From positions 4,092,001 to 4,156,000 of the forward strand of contig NZ_CP055153.1 in the NCBI RefSeq assembly GCF_014075995.1: 64,000 nt of DNA. Reading direction: 5' to 3'. Below, piece after piece: positions 55,851 to 64,000 of this stretch (positions are counted from its first letter, which is position 1; each line of letters begins with the position of its first letter). This DNA is from Adhaeribacter radiodurans (GTDB taxonomy: Bacteria; Bacteroidota; Bacteroidia; Cytophagales; Hymenobacteraceae). The notes beneath the pieces were generated by a model that worked only from the letters and a program-made list of their open reading frames with translations, was not told the origin of the DNA and did not search any database. The translations under genes and the position numbers were made by a program.

Positions 55851-58800
55851 ATGAATAAATTTATCTCCGGGCTGGTGGCCTTTTCTTTAAAAAACCGGCC
55901 TTTTATTTTCTTTGCTACCGCTGTTTTAGCGATAGCAGGTTTTTACTCTTTTCAGAAAACTCCCATTGAAGCCTTTCCGGATGTAACCAACACGCAAATT
56001 ATTGTAGTTACCGAATGGAATGGCCGCAGCGCCGAAGAAATAGAGCGTTTTGTTACCACTCCCATCGAAATTGCCATGAACTCGGTGCAGCGCAAAACTA
56101 ATGTGCGCTCTATTTCCATGTTTGGATTATCGGTAATGAAAATTATTTTCGACGACGATGTAGATGATTTTTTCGCCCGGCAACAGGTAAACAATTTATT
56201 AGCCAACGTATCACTGCCAGATGGAGTTGATCCCGTGGTACAGCCGCCTTACGGACCTACCGGTGAAATTTTCCGGTATACCCTAGAAAGCAAACAACGT
56301 AATTCGCGCGATTTACTAACCTACCAGAATTGGGTAGTAGACCGCCAGTTGCGCAGCTTGCCCGGGGTAGCCGATATAGTAACTTTTGGTGGCGAAGAAA
56401 AAACCTACGAGGTAAGCGTTAATCCTTCTTTACTGGCTAAATACAACATTACTCCCCTGGAAGTATTTAACGCTGTTTCTAAAAGTAATATAAACGTGGG
56501 GGGCGATGTAATTGAAAAAAACGGTCAGGCATACGTAGTGCGCGGAGTAGGTTTGCTCAACAGCATGACCGACATTGAAACAATTATCGTCGATAATATT
56601 AATGGCACGCCCATTATGGTTAGGAACGTAGCCGATGTGCGGGAAGCCGCTGCGCCCCGGGTGGGCCAGGCGGGCAAAGGTACCAACGACGACGTTGTGG
56701 AAGGAATTGTAGTAATGCGGAAAGGTGAAAACCCCACCGAGGTTTTAGCCCGGGTTAAAGATAAAATTAAAGAACTCAACTCCGATGTGTTACCGGCCGA
56801 TGTAAAAATAGCAACTTTCTACGACCGCGATAACCTAATGGCCTTTTGCACCGAAACCGTAATGCACAATTTGGCCGAAGGTATTATTCTGGTAACCGTA
56901 GTTGTATTCATTTTCATGGCCGATTGGCGCACTACGCTTATTGTATCCATTATTATTCCTTTAGCACTGCTATTTGCTTTTATATGCATGCGCATTAAGG
57001 GCATGTCGGCCAATTTACTATCACTGGGGGCAGTAGATTTCGGGATAATTATAGATGGTGCGGTAGTAATGGTAGAAGGCTTATTTGTGGTACTCGACCG
57101 TAAGGCGCGCGAAGTAGGAATGGATAAATTTAATCGTTTATCTAAGCTTGGGTTGATTAAAAAAACCGGATCTGAAATGGCAAAGGCCATCTTCTTCTCC
57201 AAATTAATTATTATTACGGCCCTGCTTCCTATATTTTCCTTTGAAAAGGTAGAAGGTAAAATGTTCTCGCCGTTAGCATTTACCCTTGGTTTTGCCTTAC
57301 TGGGAGCCTTATTATTTACTTTAACCTTGGTACCGGTTTTAGCCAGTATTTTGTTGAACAAAAATGTGCGCGAAAAACACAACCCTATAGTTTTATATCT
57401 GGAACGGGGGGTAACCAAATGCTTTAACTTTACCTACCGCTTTAAAAAAGCTAGCATTGGAGTTGCCTTGGTAATTTTAGCGCTTTCTATGTTTTCTTTT
57501 AAATTTTTAGGCTCGGAGTTTTTACCGCAACTCAACGAAGGCTCCTTGTGGGTAGAAGCCAAACTGCCCATGAGTAACTCTCTACCCGAAACAGTGGCCA
57601 TGGTTAGTAAAATCCGGCATAAAATCCGGCAGTTCCCGGAAGTACAAGATGTGCTTTCGCAAACCGGCCGCTCCAACGATGGCACCGATCCTTCTGGGTT
57701 TTATTACGTGCAATGCCAGGTAAATCTGTATCCGAAAAAAGCATGGAAGCGCCACATAACCCAAGACCAGTTAATTGAGCAAATAGATGCGCAACTGCGG
57801 CAATACCCCGGCATTGTGTATAATTATTCGCAACCTATTATCGATAACGTGGCTGAAGCCGTTGCCGGTATAAATGCTTCTTTAGCGGTAAAAATATTTG
57901 GCTCCGATTTAGAAGAATTAGACCATAAAGCCGATGAAGTACTAAAAGTATTACAGAAGGTACCAGGAGTAAAAGACTTAGGTGTTTTGCGCAACATTGG
58001 GCAACCGGAACTCGCCATTGTTTTAAACGAAGAAAAAATGGCTACTTACGGCGTGCAAAAAGCCGATGCGCAGGCCGTAATAGAAATGGCGATTGGCGGT
58101 AAGGCAGCCACCCAGCTTTTCGAGAACGAGAAGAAATTTGATGTCCGCATTCGCTATCCCAAACAATACCGCACCGACGAAACTGACATTGGCGATTTAA
58201 AAGTACCTACCATTCACGGCAGTAAAATTCCCTTACGCGAAATTGCCGATATAAAAAGTAATACCGGCGCTGCCTTTATTTACCGCGACAACAACCAGCG
58301 CTTCGTGGCCATTAAATTTTCTATCCGGGAACGCGATTTAGGTAGTACAATTAAAGAAGCGCAGCAAAAAGTACAAAACGTGGTGAAATTATCGAAAGGT
58401 TACCACATCCAATGGAGCGGTGAGTTTGAAAACCAGGTGCGCGCCACGCACCGGCTGACGCAGGTAGTACCCGTAAGTTTGCTCATTATTTTTCTGATTC
58501 TGTTTATCATGTTTAGCAATATGCTGGATGCCGCCCTGGTGCTTTTAAATGTGCCTTTTGCCCTTATTGGCGGCATATTGGCACTGCATGTAACAGGTAC
58601 GGTATTTAGTATTTCGGCCGGGATCGGTTTTATTGCGCTCTTTGGCTTGTGCGTGCAGAATGGGGTGATCTTAATTTCGGTATTCAAGAAAAATATAAAA
58701 GATAAACTTCCGCTTGGGCAGGCCATTTACGAAGGAGTTCGGGCCCGCACCCGACCCGTTGTAATGACGGCTCTTATGGCTATGATTGGTTTAATGCCGG

Positions 58801-58979
58801 CAGCTATATCTACAGGTATTGGTTCCGAAACGCAAAAACCTTTGGCTATTGTGGTAATTGGCGGCTTAATCAGTGGTACCATTTTAACGTTGCTCATTTT
58901 CCCGCTAATTTTTGATATAGTTTACAATCGCAAGCAACAACGTTTGGAGAAAAAACAGCGACGGTTAGTCACCGCTTAA
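55851..58979 (+). CDS. czcA: Heavy-metal RND efflux pump (CzcA-type HME family)
   Basis: 1042 residues, full length, with 12 transmembrane segments and two large periplasmic loops. N-terminal P-I-E-A-F-P-D-V-T-N-T-Q and S-A-E-E-I-E-R-F-V-T-T-P-I-E are HME signatures. Helix 4 reads D396-F-G-I-I-I-D402-G-A-V-V-M-V-E409, matching the D-D-E proton/metal relay of CzcA-type pumps for divalent ions (Zn, Co, Cd, Ni) rather than the Cu/Ag (CusA) pattern. The pump takes metal from the periplasm or cytoplasm and drives it out through the TolC partner, powered by protons. Exact metal unknown. Last gene of the operon and followed by a terminator. Confidence 0.95.
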   Translation: MNKFISGLVAFSLKNRPFIFFATAVLAIAGFYSFQKTPIEAFPDVTNTQIIVVTEWNGRSAEEIERFVTTPIEIAMNSVQRKTNVRSISMFGLSVMKIIFDDDVDDFFARQQVNNLLANVSLPDGVDPVVQPPYGPTGEIFRYTLESKQRNSRDLLTYQNWVVDRQLRSLPGVADIVTFGGEEKTYEVSVNPSLLAKYNITPLEVFNAVSKSNINVGGDVIEKNGQAYVVRGVGLLNSMTDIETIIVDNINGTPIMVRNVADVREAAAPRVGQAGKGTNDDVVEGIVVMRKGENPTEVLARVKDKIKELNSDVLPADVKIATFYDRDNLMAFCTETVMHNLAEGIILVTVVVFIFMADWRTTLIVSIIIPLALLFAFICMRIKGMSANLLSLGAVDFGIIIDGAVVMVEGLFVVLDRKAREVGMDKFNRLSKLGLIKKTGSEMAKAIFFSKLIIITALLPIFSFEKVEGKMFSPLAFTLGFALLGALLFTLTLVPVLASILLNKNVREKHNPIVLYLERGVTKCFNFTYRFKKASIGVALVILALSMFSFKFLGSEFLPQLNEGSLWVEAKLPMSNSLPETVAMVSKIRHKIRQFPEVQDVLSQTGRSNDGTDPSGFYYVQCQVNLYPKKAWKRHITQDQLIEQIDAQLRQYPGIVYNYSQPIIDNVAEAVAGINASLAVKIFGSDLEELDHKADEVLKVLQKVPGVKDLGVLRNIGQPELAIVLNEEKMATYGVQKADAQAVIEMAIGGKAATQLFENEKKFDVRIRYPKQYRTDETDIGDLKVPTIHGSKIPLREIADIKSNTGAAFIYRDNNQRFVAIKFSIRERDLGSTIKEAQQKVQNVVKLSKGYHIQWSGEFENQVRATHRLTQVVPVSLLIIFLILFIMFSNMLDAALVLLNVPFALIGGILALHVTGTVFSISAGIGFIALFGLCVQNGVILISVFKKNIKDKLPLGQAIYEGVRARTRPVVMTALMAMIGLMPAAISTGIGSETQKPLAIVVIGGLISGTILTLLIFPLIFDIVYNRKQQRLEKKQRRLVTA

Positions 58980-59020
58980 TGATTAACTTTTTATTTTGAT
59001 TTGGTTTATAAGGATAAAGG

Positions 59021-59044
59021 AGGAAGCTACTGGCTTCCTTTTTT
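59021..59044 (+). terminator. Intrinsic terminator of the efflux operon
   Basis: AGGAAGC and GCTTCCT surround a 5-base loop and are followed by TTTTTTAT, 41 bp after the stop codon. Confidence 0.85.
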
Positions 59045-59082
59045 ATTTACTAAAAACTTTGGCTGGAATTAAGTAAAAAGAC

Positions 59083-59328
59083 ACAAGTATCAAGATAGTA
59101 GATGTTAGACTTCTACGAGGTTAAATGTTTGATTATTAATATATCACCACCACAACTTCGACATCCAGTATAGAAAATTAATTTTGTCTAGTTACTTATA
59201 TTATTTAAATAGTTGCAGGTAACTGGTCAAGATTAATTTAGTAAATTTTTGGGTGGCATTGTAATAACAAACTACGTTTCAATTGTTTAATTACACAAAA
59301 GTCTAACATCTACTATCTTGATACTTGT
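59083..59328. repeat. 246-bp element with perfect 30-bp terminal inverted repeats
   Basis: The 30 bases at 59083-59112 (beginning ACAAGTATCAAGATAGTAGA) are the exact reverse complement of 59299-59328. The 186 bp between are A/T-rich and non-coding. It lies between the converging efflux and sensor operons, its right arm only 10 bp from the kinase stop codon. It looks like a MITE-type element, but no flanking target-site duplication is obvious. Confidence 0.75.
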
Positions 59329-59338
59329 ATCTCCTTAT

Positions 59339-60706
59339 TTAGCTACCGGCTGGTAAAGTAATTTGTACCAAAGTACCGTGGTTTAATTCGGAAGCTATTT
59401 GAATTTGCCCGTGATGGCGGAGAATAATCTTTTGGCTAAGGGCTAAACCCACCCCTGTACCTTTAATACCGCGGGCATTAGCCGCCCGGTAAAAAGGATC
59501 GAATATTTTATCTAAATCCGCCGGTGGAATTCCTATACCCTGGTCCTGCACTTGCACATGTAGCAGGTTATTCTGATAGAATAGCTGCAATTGCACCGCT
59601 TTTCCGTTAGAGAATTTATGGGCATTTTCGAGCACATTTAATAAGGCGGCTTTTAGTAAATCGCGATTGCCGGTTACCTCTAAAACAGTTGCCTGTTCGG
59701 GCATATTTTTGAAAGATACCTTTATATTATTATGCGGGTATAAGCGATCCATTTCAGCTTTTAATTCCAGTACTAAATCATCCAGAAGAAATTTTTCTGA
59801 TCTCTGACTGCTATTTTCGTAGTCTGTTTGGGCCAGATTAAGTAAATCTTTGGTAAGCTTCTCTAAACGGTCGGCCTCGTTTTGCAGCGTTAATAACGAT
59901 TCTTTGTATTCAGCTGGTGCCCGTTCGCGACTTAGAGTTACTTCAATTTCGCCGCTAATGGCTGTGAGCGGATTACGAAGCTCGTGGGAAGCGTTGGATA
60001 TAAAATTTTGCTGCATTTCAAAAGCAGTCTCTAAGCGGTCCAGCATCTGGTTAAAGGTTTTAGCCAATCGTCCGAATTCATCCTGGCCGTTACCTTCTTT
60101 GAGCCGGCGGTGCAAATTAGTTATCCGGATATCGTTTACTTCGGCTACCATTTCCGAAACCGGGTTTAATACCAAAAAGGTAAAAAACCTACCAATCAGA
60201 AATACAACCAGACTACCAGCCAAAAAACTTATAATAAGCACCTGGCGCAAATTATTTATTTTACGGTGGCCAGTTACATCTACCGCCGAAACAAAAATGT
60301 AAAACTGGCCTTGGTTATCCTGATACAAAAACCCAATCCCTTGCCTGGTACCGCGCGCAAATTGAATATATTTACGTTTAGCAATTTGATCAAAAGCTCT
60401 TAATGGAGCAATAAAAGGATATTGATCCTGGATAAAACGTGGTTTTTTATCTTGATCAAAAATATCAATGGACTCCTGATGTAAATTCTGAAAAAATTTG
60501 CGGCGTATTTTTTCGAAAGAATTATTACTTATTTCATCTTGTTCCAGATAGAGTTGCGCAATAATATACCCGCGTTCATGTAGCCGGTCATAAAACTCTA
60601 CTTTGCGGTACTGCTCCGAAGAGTAGTAAATTATCAGGAAAGAAACGAATAGAATTCCGGCAATTAATAAGGTAAAAGTTAAGGTAAGGCGGGAACGGAT
60701 ACTCAT
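59339..60706 (-). CDS. HAMP-containing sensor histidine kinase
   Basis: 455 residues. Two transmembrane helices (about 8-28 and 155-180) flank a ~125-residue periplasmic sensor region; then a HAMP domain (about 180-232), H-box N-A-S-H241-E-L-R-N-P-L-T, N-box (L-L-N-V-L-E-N-A-H-K-F), G1 box D-Q-G-I-G-I-P and G2 box K-G-T-G-V-G-L-A. The layout matches CusS/CzcS-type metal-sensing kinases. Its start overlaps the stop of the regulator gene by 4 bp (ATGA), so translation is coupled. It likely signals metal stress to the partner regulator, which is predicted to act on the efflux operon. Confidence 0.95.
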   Translation of the reverse strand: MSIRSRLTLTFTLLIAGILFVSFLIIYYSSEQYRKVEFYDRLHERGYIIAQLYLEQDEISNNSFEKIRRKFFQNLHQESIDIFDQDKKPRFIQDQYPFIAPLRAFDQIAKRKYIQFARGTRQGIGFLYQDNQGQFYIFVSAVDVTGHRKINNLRQVLIISFLAGSLVVFLIGRFFTFLVLNPVSEMVAEVNDIRITNLHRRLKEGNGQDEFGRLAKTFNQMLDRLETAFEMQQNFISNASHELRNPLTAISGEIEVTLSRERAPAEYKESLLTLQNEADRLEKLTKDLLNLAQTDYENSSQRSEKFLLDDLVLELKAEMDRLYPHNNIKVSFKNMPEQATVLEVTGNRDLLKAALLNVLENAHKFSNGKAVQLQLFYQNNLLHVQVQDQGIGIPPADLDKIFDPFYRAANARGIKGTGVGLALSQKIILRHHGQIQIASELNHGTLVQITLPAGS

Positions 60707-61386
60707 AAATCGCCGGCGTCTTTGAGTATATACCCCATCCCAATTACTGTATGAATAAGCTTGGGCGAAAAGTCTTTATCAATTTTGTTACGCAGGTAAT
60801 TTACGTACACATCTACTACGTTAGAATTTAAATCAAAATTAACTTCCCATACGTTTTCGAGTAAACTCAACCGCGACAATACCTTGCCTTTATTCCGCAA
60901 AAAATGTTCTAATAATGTAAATTCGCGGGCGGTAAGCATAATAGGTTTGTCGCCTCGGATAACAGTTTTTGTTTCCAGATTAAGCTGTAAATCGGCAATG
61001 GTGAGTACTTCGGTTTCTTCGGCTACATGCCGTCGGCGATGCAGTGCCCGCACGCGGGCCAGCAATTCCCTAAATTTAAAAGGCTTAGTTAAATAATCAT
61101 CTGCCCCGGCATCTAGGCCGGTTACCACATCGCTGGTGGTACCTAAGGCCGTAAGCATCAACACAGGTGTTTTTTTATCCTGTACGCGAATCTGTTTACA
61201 TACTTCTATCCCGTTCAGGTTAGGCAAAATTACGTCTAATATTATTAAGTCGTAGGAGTTTTGGGTAGCTAAGCTTTTCCCCGTAATTCCATCGTAAGCC
61301 ACTTCTACTTCGTAAGCTTGTTCCAGCAAACCTTTTTTTATAAATGCGGCCACATTAGGTTCATCTTCTACGAGTAAAATATGCAT
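60703..61386 (-). CDS. OmpR/PhoB-family response regulator
   Basis: 227 residues. Receiver domain: E7-D8-E9 pocket, phospho-acceptor D51 in I-I-L-D-V-I-L-P, conserved Thr in L-M-L-T-A-L-G and Lys in D-Y-L-T-K-P-F. C-terminal winged helix: L-T-A-R-E-F-T-L-L-E-H-F-L-R-N, then V-D-V-Y-V-N-Y-L-R-N-K-I-D and I-H-T-V-I-G-M-G-Y. The length and spacing are those of CusR/CopR-type regulators. First gene of the pair with the kinase. The 11-bp direct repeats before the efflux operon are the predicted binding site. Confidence 0.96.
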   Translation of the reverse strand: MHILLVEDEPNVAAFIKKGLLEQAYEVEVAYDGITGKSLATQNSYDLIILDVILPNLNGIEVCKQIRVQDKKTPVLMLTALGTTSDVVTGLDAGADDYLTKPFKFRELLARVRALHRRRHVAEETEVLTIADLQLNLETKTVIRGDKPIMLTAREFTLLEHFLRNKGKVLSRLSLLENVWEVNFDLNSNVVDVYVNYLRNKIDKDFSPKLIHTVIGMGYILKDAGDL

Positions 61387-61486
61387 GAGTTAATCTAAAA
61401 TTAATACGCCCCAAATTAGTAAATAATACGCCTTTTTTATCAGCAGTTGGTTACATAAAGGTTTTAGAATTTAAGACTTTCCGGCT

Positions 61487-62797
61487 TTATTTTACGTCTT
61501 CCGGCTTAATGCGGGTTGGAGTGTCCTGTCCAGCAATAATGCTACGCGCGGCTTGGGCAATGGCTTTTATTATATTGGTCATATTGGCAATGTCCAGGCT
61601 GGCAAATTCATCGTCTACCGAATGGTATAACTTATCGGTATCAATTTTATCAGTGGATAAAGTATGGGCAGGTACACCTAAACGTGCCAGAGTGGCATTA
61701 TCCGAACGGTAAAATAAGTTTTCTTTTAGGTAAGGATCGGGTTGAAAAGAATAGCTTGAACCCACTAAGTTTTTCTGTATTATCTGCCCGAAATTGGATT
61801 TATCATAACCTGTAATAAAGCCGGCATTTTTCCCGAACTGCGATTCTTTCCCGATCATTTCAATGTTAAACATGGCTGTTACTTGTTGCGGGTCCAACTG
61901 TTTTGAGAAGTACTGAGCGCCGTAGCCGCCTATTTCTTCGGCGGTAAAAGCTACAAATATCAAGCTACGGGCATTTTTCTTTTGTTTTTTAAAATAATTA
62001 GCCAAGGTAATTACTGCGGTAGTTCCTGTTGCATCATCGTCGGCACCATTGGCAATAGAATCGCCGTTTACCGGATTTAAAATTCCAATATGATCGTAAT
62101 GGGCCGAAAAAATAACGTATTCATTTTTGCGGGTGGTTCCGGGCAAATACCCAACTATATTTTTCAATGTTTTTTTAGTAACTGCATTTTGGGCACTTAC
62201 CTGAACTGACTGCGGATTTTTAACAGACGTAAGCGCAAAAACCAGGGTGGTACTATCTAAATTTAATTGTAAATTATTGCGGCTCAAATAGTTTTTATAA
62301 CGTTTAAATAATTCTGCGTGGGCAGTATCGATTAAAACTAAACCACTTTCTTTGCTAGTTAATGTTTCCTGGAATTTCTCAATCAGATTATCAGACGCCT
62401 CAATCCGGGTTAAGATTTTGACGGAATTACTTTTTTGATTCCATTCTACTTTTTTAGCTCCGGTTTTAATTAATACGGCTGGCTCGGTTAAGGTAGTACC
62501 ATCTAGTACTACAGAACTACTAAAGGAATTTATTTCATAAACAGGAAACGATTGCTCAAATGACTTTAATCCTGGCCAGGTTTGCAAGCCGGCTTTTTTA
62601 AACTCTGCACTAATAAATGTTGCTGCTTTATCAATGTCCGGTGTTAAAGCTTTCCGGCCCCGCATGTTATCGGCCGATAAAGTTTTTACTATACGGCTAA
62701 CTTCATCTGGGTTAATATTGGTTTGAGCGTTTAATTTTCCGGGCAAAAAATAAGAGAAAGCACTTATCAGAATAAAATATTTAATGCGAAAATTCAT
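61487..62797 (-). CDS. Secreted M28-family zinc metallopeptidase
   Basis: 436 residues with a signal peptide (cleavage near L-N-A-Q, residue 25). Metal-binding and catalytic residues fit M28 aminopeptidases: H233 in S-A-H-Y-D-H, the G-A-D-D-D-A-T-G stretch (251-258), E287/E288 in T-A-E-E-I-G, E313 in N-I-E-M-I-G and H392 in Y-H-S-V-D-D-E. A ~75-residue insert (about 135-210) corresponds to a PA-like subdomain seen in some M28 enzymes. It probably trims N-terminal residues from peptides outside the cytoplasm. No T9SS domain. Single gene; the 62798-63158 stretch upstream shows no other gene. Confidence 0.94.
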   Translation of the reverse strand: MNFRIKYFILISAFSYFLPGKLNAQTNINPDEVSRIVKTLSADNMRGRKALTPDIDKAATFISAEFKKAGLQTWPGLKSFEQSFPVYEINSFSSSVVLDGTTLTEPAVLIKTGAKKVEWNQKSNSVKILTRIEASDNLIEKFQETLTSKESGLVLIDTAHAELFKRYKNYLSRNNLQLNLDSTTLVFALTSVKNPQSVQVSAQNAVTKKTLKNIVGYLPGTTRKNEYVIFSAHYDHIGILNPVNGDSIANGADDDATGTTAVITLANYFKKQKKNARSLIFVAFTAEEIGGYGAQYFSKQLDPQQVTAMFNIEMIGKESQFGKNAGFITGYDKSNFGQIIQKNLVGSSYSFQPDPYLKENLFYRSDNATLARLGVPAHTLSTDKIDTDKLYHSVDDEFASLDIANMTNIIKAIAQAARSIIAGQDTPTRIKPEDVK

Positions 62798-63158
62798 AGT
62801 TTATGGAATAAAGTAGGAGCCGCAATATATTTAAAAATTTGGTCTGATGAACAGATGTCACACAAAGTGATCAAAGTCTATTTATTAAAATATGGAAGCT
62901 GAACTAAATAGATGTTCATTATTAAATTAATAGCCTCTACCTTAACTTGCTGCTGGTTTATGAAAGCTAAAGTTATTTAGCTTACTGAAAAGACCTAGAT
63001 TTATTTTTAAAGCGAATGCCCCCATTTACTTCCTTCTAAAACAAAAAAGCCATTTATCAGTTTTGCTTCCATTGGCGAGTTAAAACCTTGTACAATTTTA
63101 TTGTGAGTTTATTCTTTTCCCTGTAAAGCAAAACACGCATTCATTTTACTAATAACGT
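62798..63158. other. 361-bp A/T-rich gap between divergent genes, nothing identified
   Basis: No reading frame of note, hairpin or repeat was seen; it presumably holds the promoters of the divergent peptidase and dehydrogenase genes. Confidence 0.6.
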
Positions 63159-63869
63159 ATGGCCGATAAAAATTTTCTTGTAATTGGGGCCAGCTCTGGC
63201 ATTGGTGCCGCCATGGTTCAGCAATTACTTAATCAGAAGTATCAGGTTTTTGCTATCAGTCGGCGCCCACCTAGCTTTTCTGCTACCAATAATTTAATTT
63301 ATGTCTCCTGGGATGTTCGTCAAACTCCTACTGCTGAGCTTCTAGAACAAATTCCAGATACCTTGCACGGTCTGGTTTACTGCCCGGGTACAATAAATTT
63401 GAAACCTTTTCATCGGCTTACCGCTAATGATTTTCGGGAAGAGTGGGAGATAAACGTTTTAGGTGCCGTAACCATGCTACAAACTTTTTTGCCCCACTTG
63501 AAAAAAGCTGGCGCCGCAGCAGTAGTACTTTTCAGTTCAGTAGCCGCTCAAACCGGAATGAGTTTTCATGCATCCACTGCTTCGGCCAAAGCCGCCGTAG
63601 AAGGATTAGGAAAATCGTTAGCCGCAGAATGGGCAGGCTCCAGGATTCGGGTAAATGTAATAGCTCCTTCCCTGACCAACACTCCCTTAGCCGGAAACTT
63701 ACTGGCCACCCCCGAAAAACGCGAAGCTGCTAATAAGCGGCATCCGCTGGCACGAACCGGCACTCCCGAAGAGGTAGCGGCCTTAGCTATATTTTTACTC
63801 ACCGATCAAGCCAGTTGGTTAACGGGTCAGGTGTTCACCATCGACGGTGGTTTATCGGCACTACGTTAA
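63159..63869 (+). CDS. Short-chain dehydrogenase/reductase
   Basis: 236 residues, classical SDR. Cofactor loop G-A-S-S-G-I-G (residues 9-15). The usual Tyr-x-x-x-Lys reads S-F-H-A-S-T-A-S-A-K here: the Lys is kept, but the position normally held by the catalytic Tyr is Ser or Thr (S-T-A-S-A-K), which is unusual and could mean altered catalysis. Other markers are present: S-S-V-A-A-Q near 127, I-A-P-S-L-T-N-T-P near 166 and the C-terminal T-I-D-G-G motif. Substrate unknown. It lies 14 bp before the photolyase gene on the same strand and is probably co-transcribed with it. Confidence 0.9.
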   Translation: MADKNFLVIGASSGIGAAMVQQLLNQKYQVFAISRRPPSFSATNNLIYVSWDVRQTPTAELLEQIPDTLHGLVYCPGTINLKPFHRLTANDFREEWEINVLGAVTMLQTFLPHLKKAGAAAVVLFSSVAAQTGMSFHASTASAKAAVEGLGKSLAAEWAGSRIRVNVIAPSLTNTPLAGNLLATPEKREAANKRHPLARTGTPEEVAALAIFLLTDQASWLTGQVFTIDGGLSALR

Positions 63870-63883
63870 TATAAAATTTAAAA

Positions 63884-64000
63884 ATGCTTACGCCACCTGT
63901 TTCTTTTTTTTGGTTCCGGCGCGACTTACGCTTAACCGATAATGCTGGTTTGTACCACGCATTAAAATCGGGTACATTGGTAATACCTGTATTTATATAC
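63884..64000 (+). CDS. phrB: Deoxyribodipyrimidine photolyase, N-terminal fragment (cut by window edge)
   Basis: The 39 codons in the window start M-L-T-P-P-V-S-F-F-W-F-R-R-D-L-R-L-T-D-N-A-G-L-Y. F-W-F-R-R-D-L-R-L-x-D-N-x-G-L is the N-terminal hallmark of photolyase/cryptochrome proteins, followed by V-I-P-V-F-I-Y. The enzyme repairs cyclobutane pyrimidine dimers with blue light, using FAD. The frame is open to the window end. The start is 14 bp after the short-chain dehydrogenase stop codon. Confidence 0.9.
   Translation, partial: MLTPPVSFFWFRRDLRLTDNAGLYHALKSGTLVIPVFIY

Overview
The window looks like chromosome of a member of the Bacteroidota, most likely order Cytophagales (an Adhaeribacter- or Hymenobacter-like bacterium; this is an inference from gene content, not a database match). 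Supporting signs are Type IX secretion (T9SS) C-terminal sorting domains on many large secreted proteins, TAnnTTTG-type -7 boxes, moderately AT-rich intergenic DNA and gene families typical of the phylum. No rRNA, tRNA, CRISPR array, transposase or phage gene was seen.

Positions 1-34.8 kb hold a tandem family of giant secreted paralogues, all on the + strand: eight large genes (one cut by the window edge, one broken by a frameshift) plus one tiny internally deleted copy. Each has a signal peptide, a chain of blades of about 60-70 residues (pattern W-D-K-T-x-G-G ... D-G-G-Y-L-L-G-G ... G-D-K-S/T ... D-Y-W-x-V-K), often one MBG/Ig-like insert, and a C-terminal T9SS sorting domain. Counting blades by eye gives 14 or 21 in every complete member, always in blocks of seven. 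This strongly suggests proteins built from two or three whole seven-bladed beta-propellers. The blades of the last propeller carry position-specific signatures shared between paralogues, so whole propellers, not single blades, appear to be the unit of duplication and loss. Three transcription units in the array start behind the same kind of palindrome (TACCTAA-TT-TTAGGTA type, 7-2-7 geometry) set 20-21 bp before a TAnATTTA-like box. A single-domain response regulator lies on the opposite strand in the middle of the array.

Positions 35-41.7 kb are ordinary metabolic genes: a small lipoprotein-like protein, an NCS2 purine permease, a DUF1080 protein, a divergent HxlR regulator / NAD(P)-binding reductase pair, a GH5 glycosidase and a Dabb-domain protein. 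Positions 41.76-46.70 kb form an unusual block: two copies of a ~683-bp, internally palindromic, non-coding repeat in inverted orientation bracket a 3.6-kb segment with a zinc alcohol dehydrogenase, a small membrane protein and a CDF metal transporter. Then follow a two-subunit molybdenum hydroxylase (46.8-49.5 kb), a bifunctional-nuclease-family protein with the etfBA electron-transfer flavoprotein genes (49.6-52.0 kb), a TPR protein and an unassigned protein.

Positions 53.4-61.4 kb carry a CzcCBA-type heavy-metal efflux operon and, convergent to it, a sensor kinase/OmpR-type regulator pair. Four 11-bp direct repeats of the TTCTAAT type sit just before the -7 box of the efflux operon and are a good candidate binding site for that regulator. 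A 30-bp perfect inverted repeat lies between the two units. The window ends with an M28 peptidase, a short-chain dehydrogenase and the first 39 codons of a photolyase.
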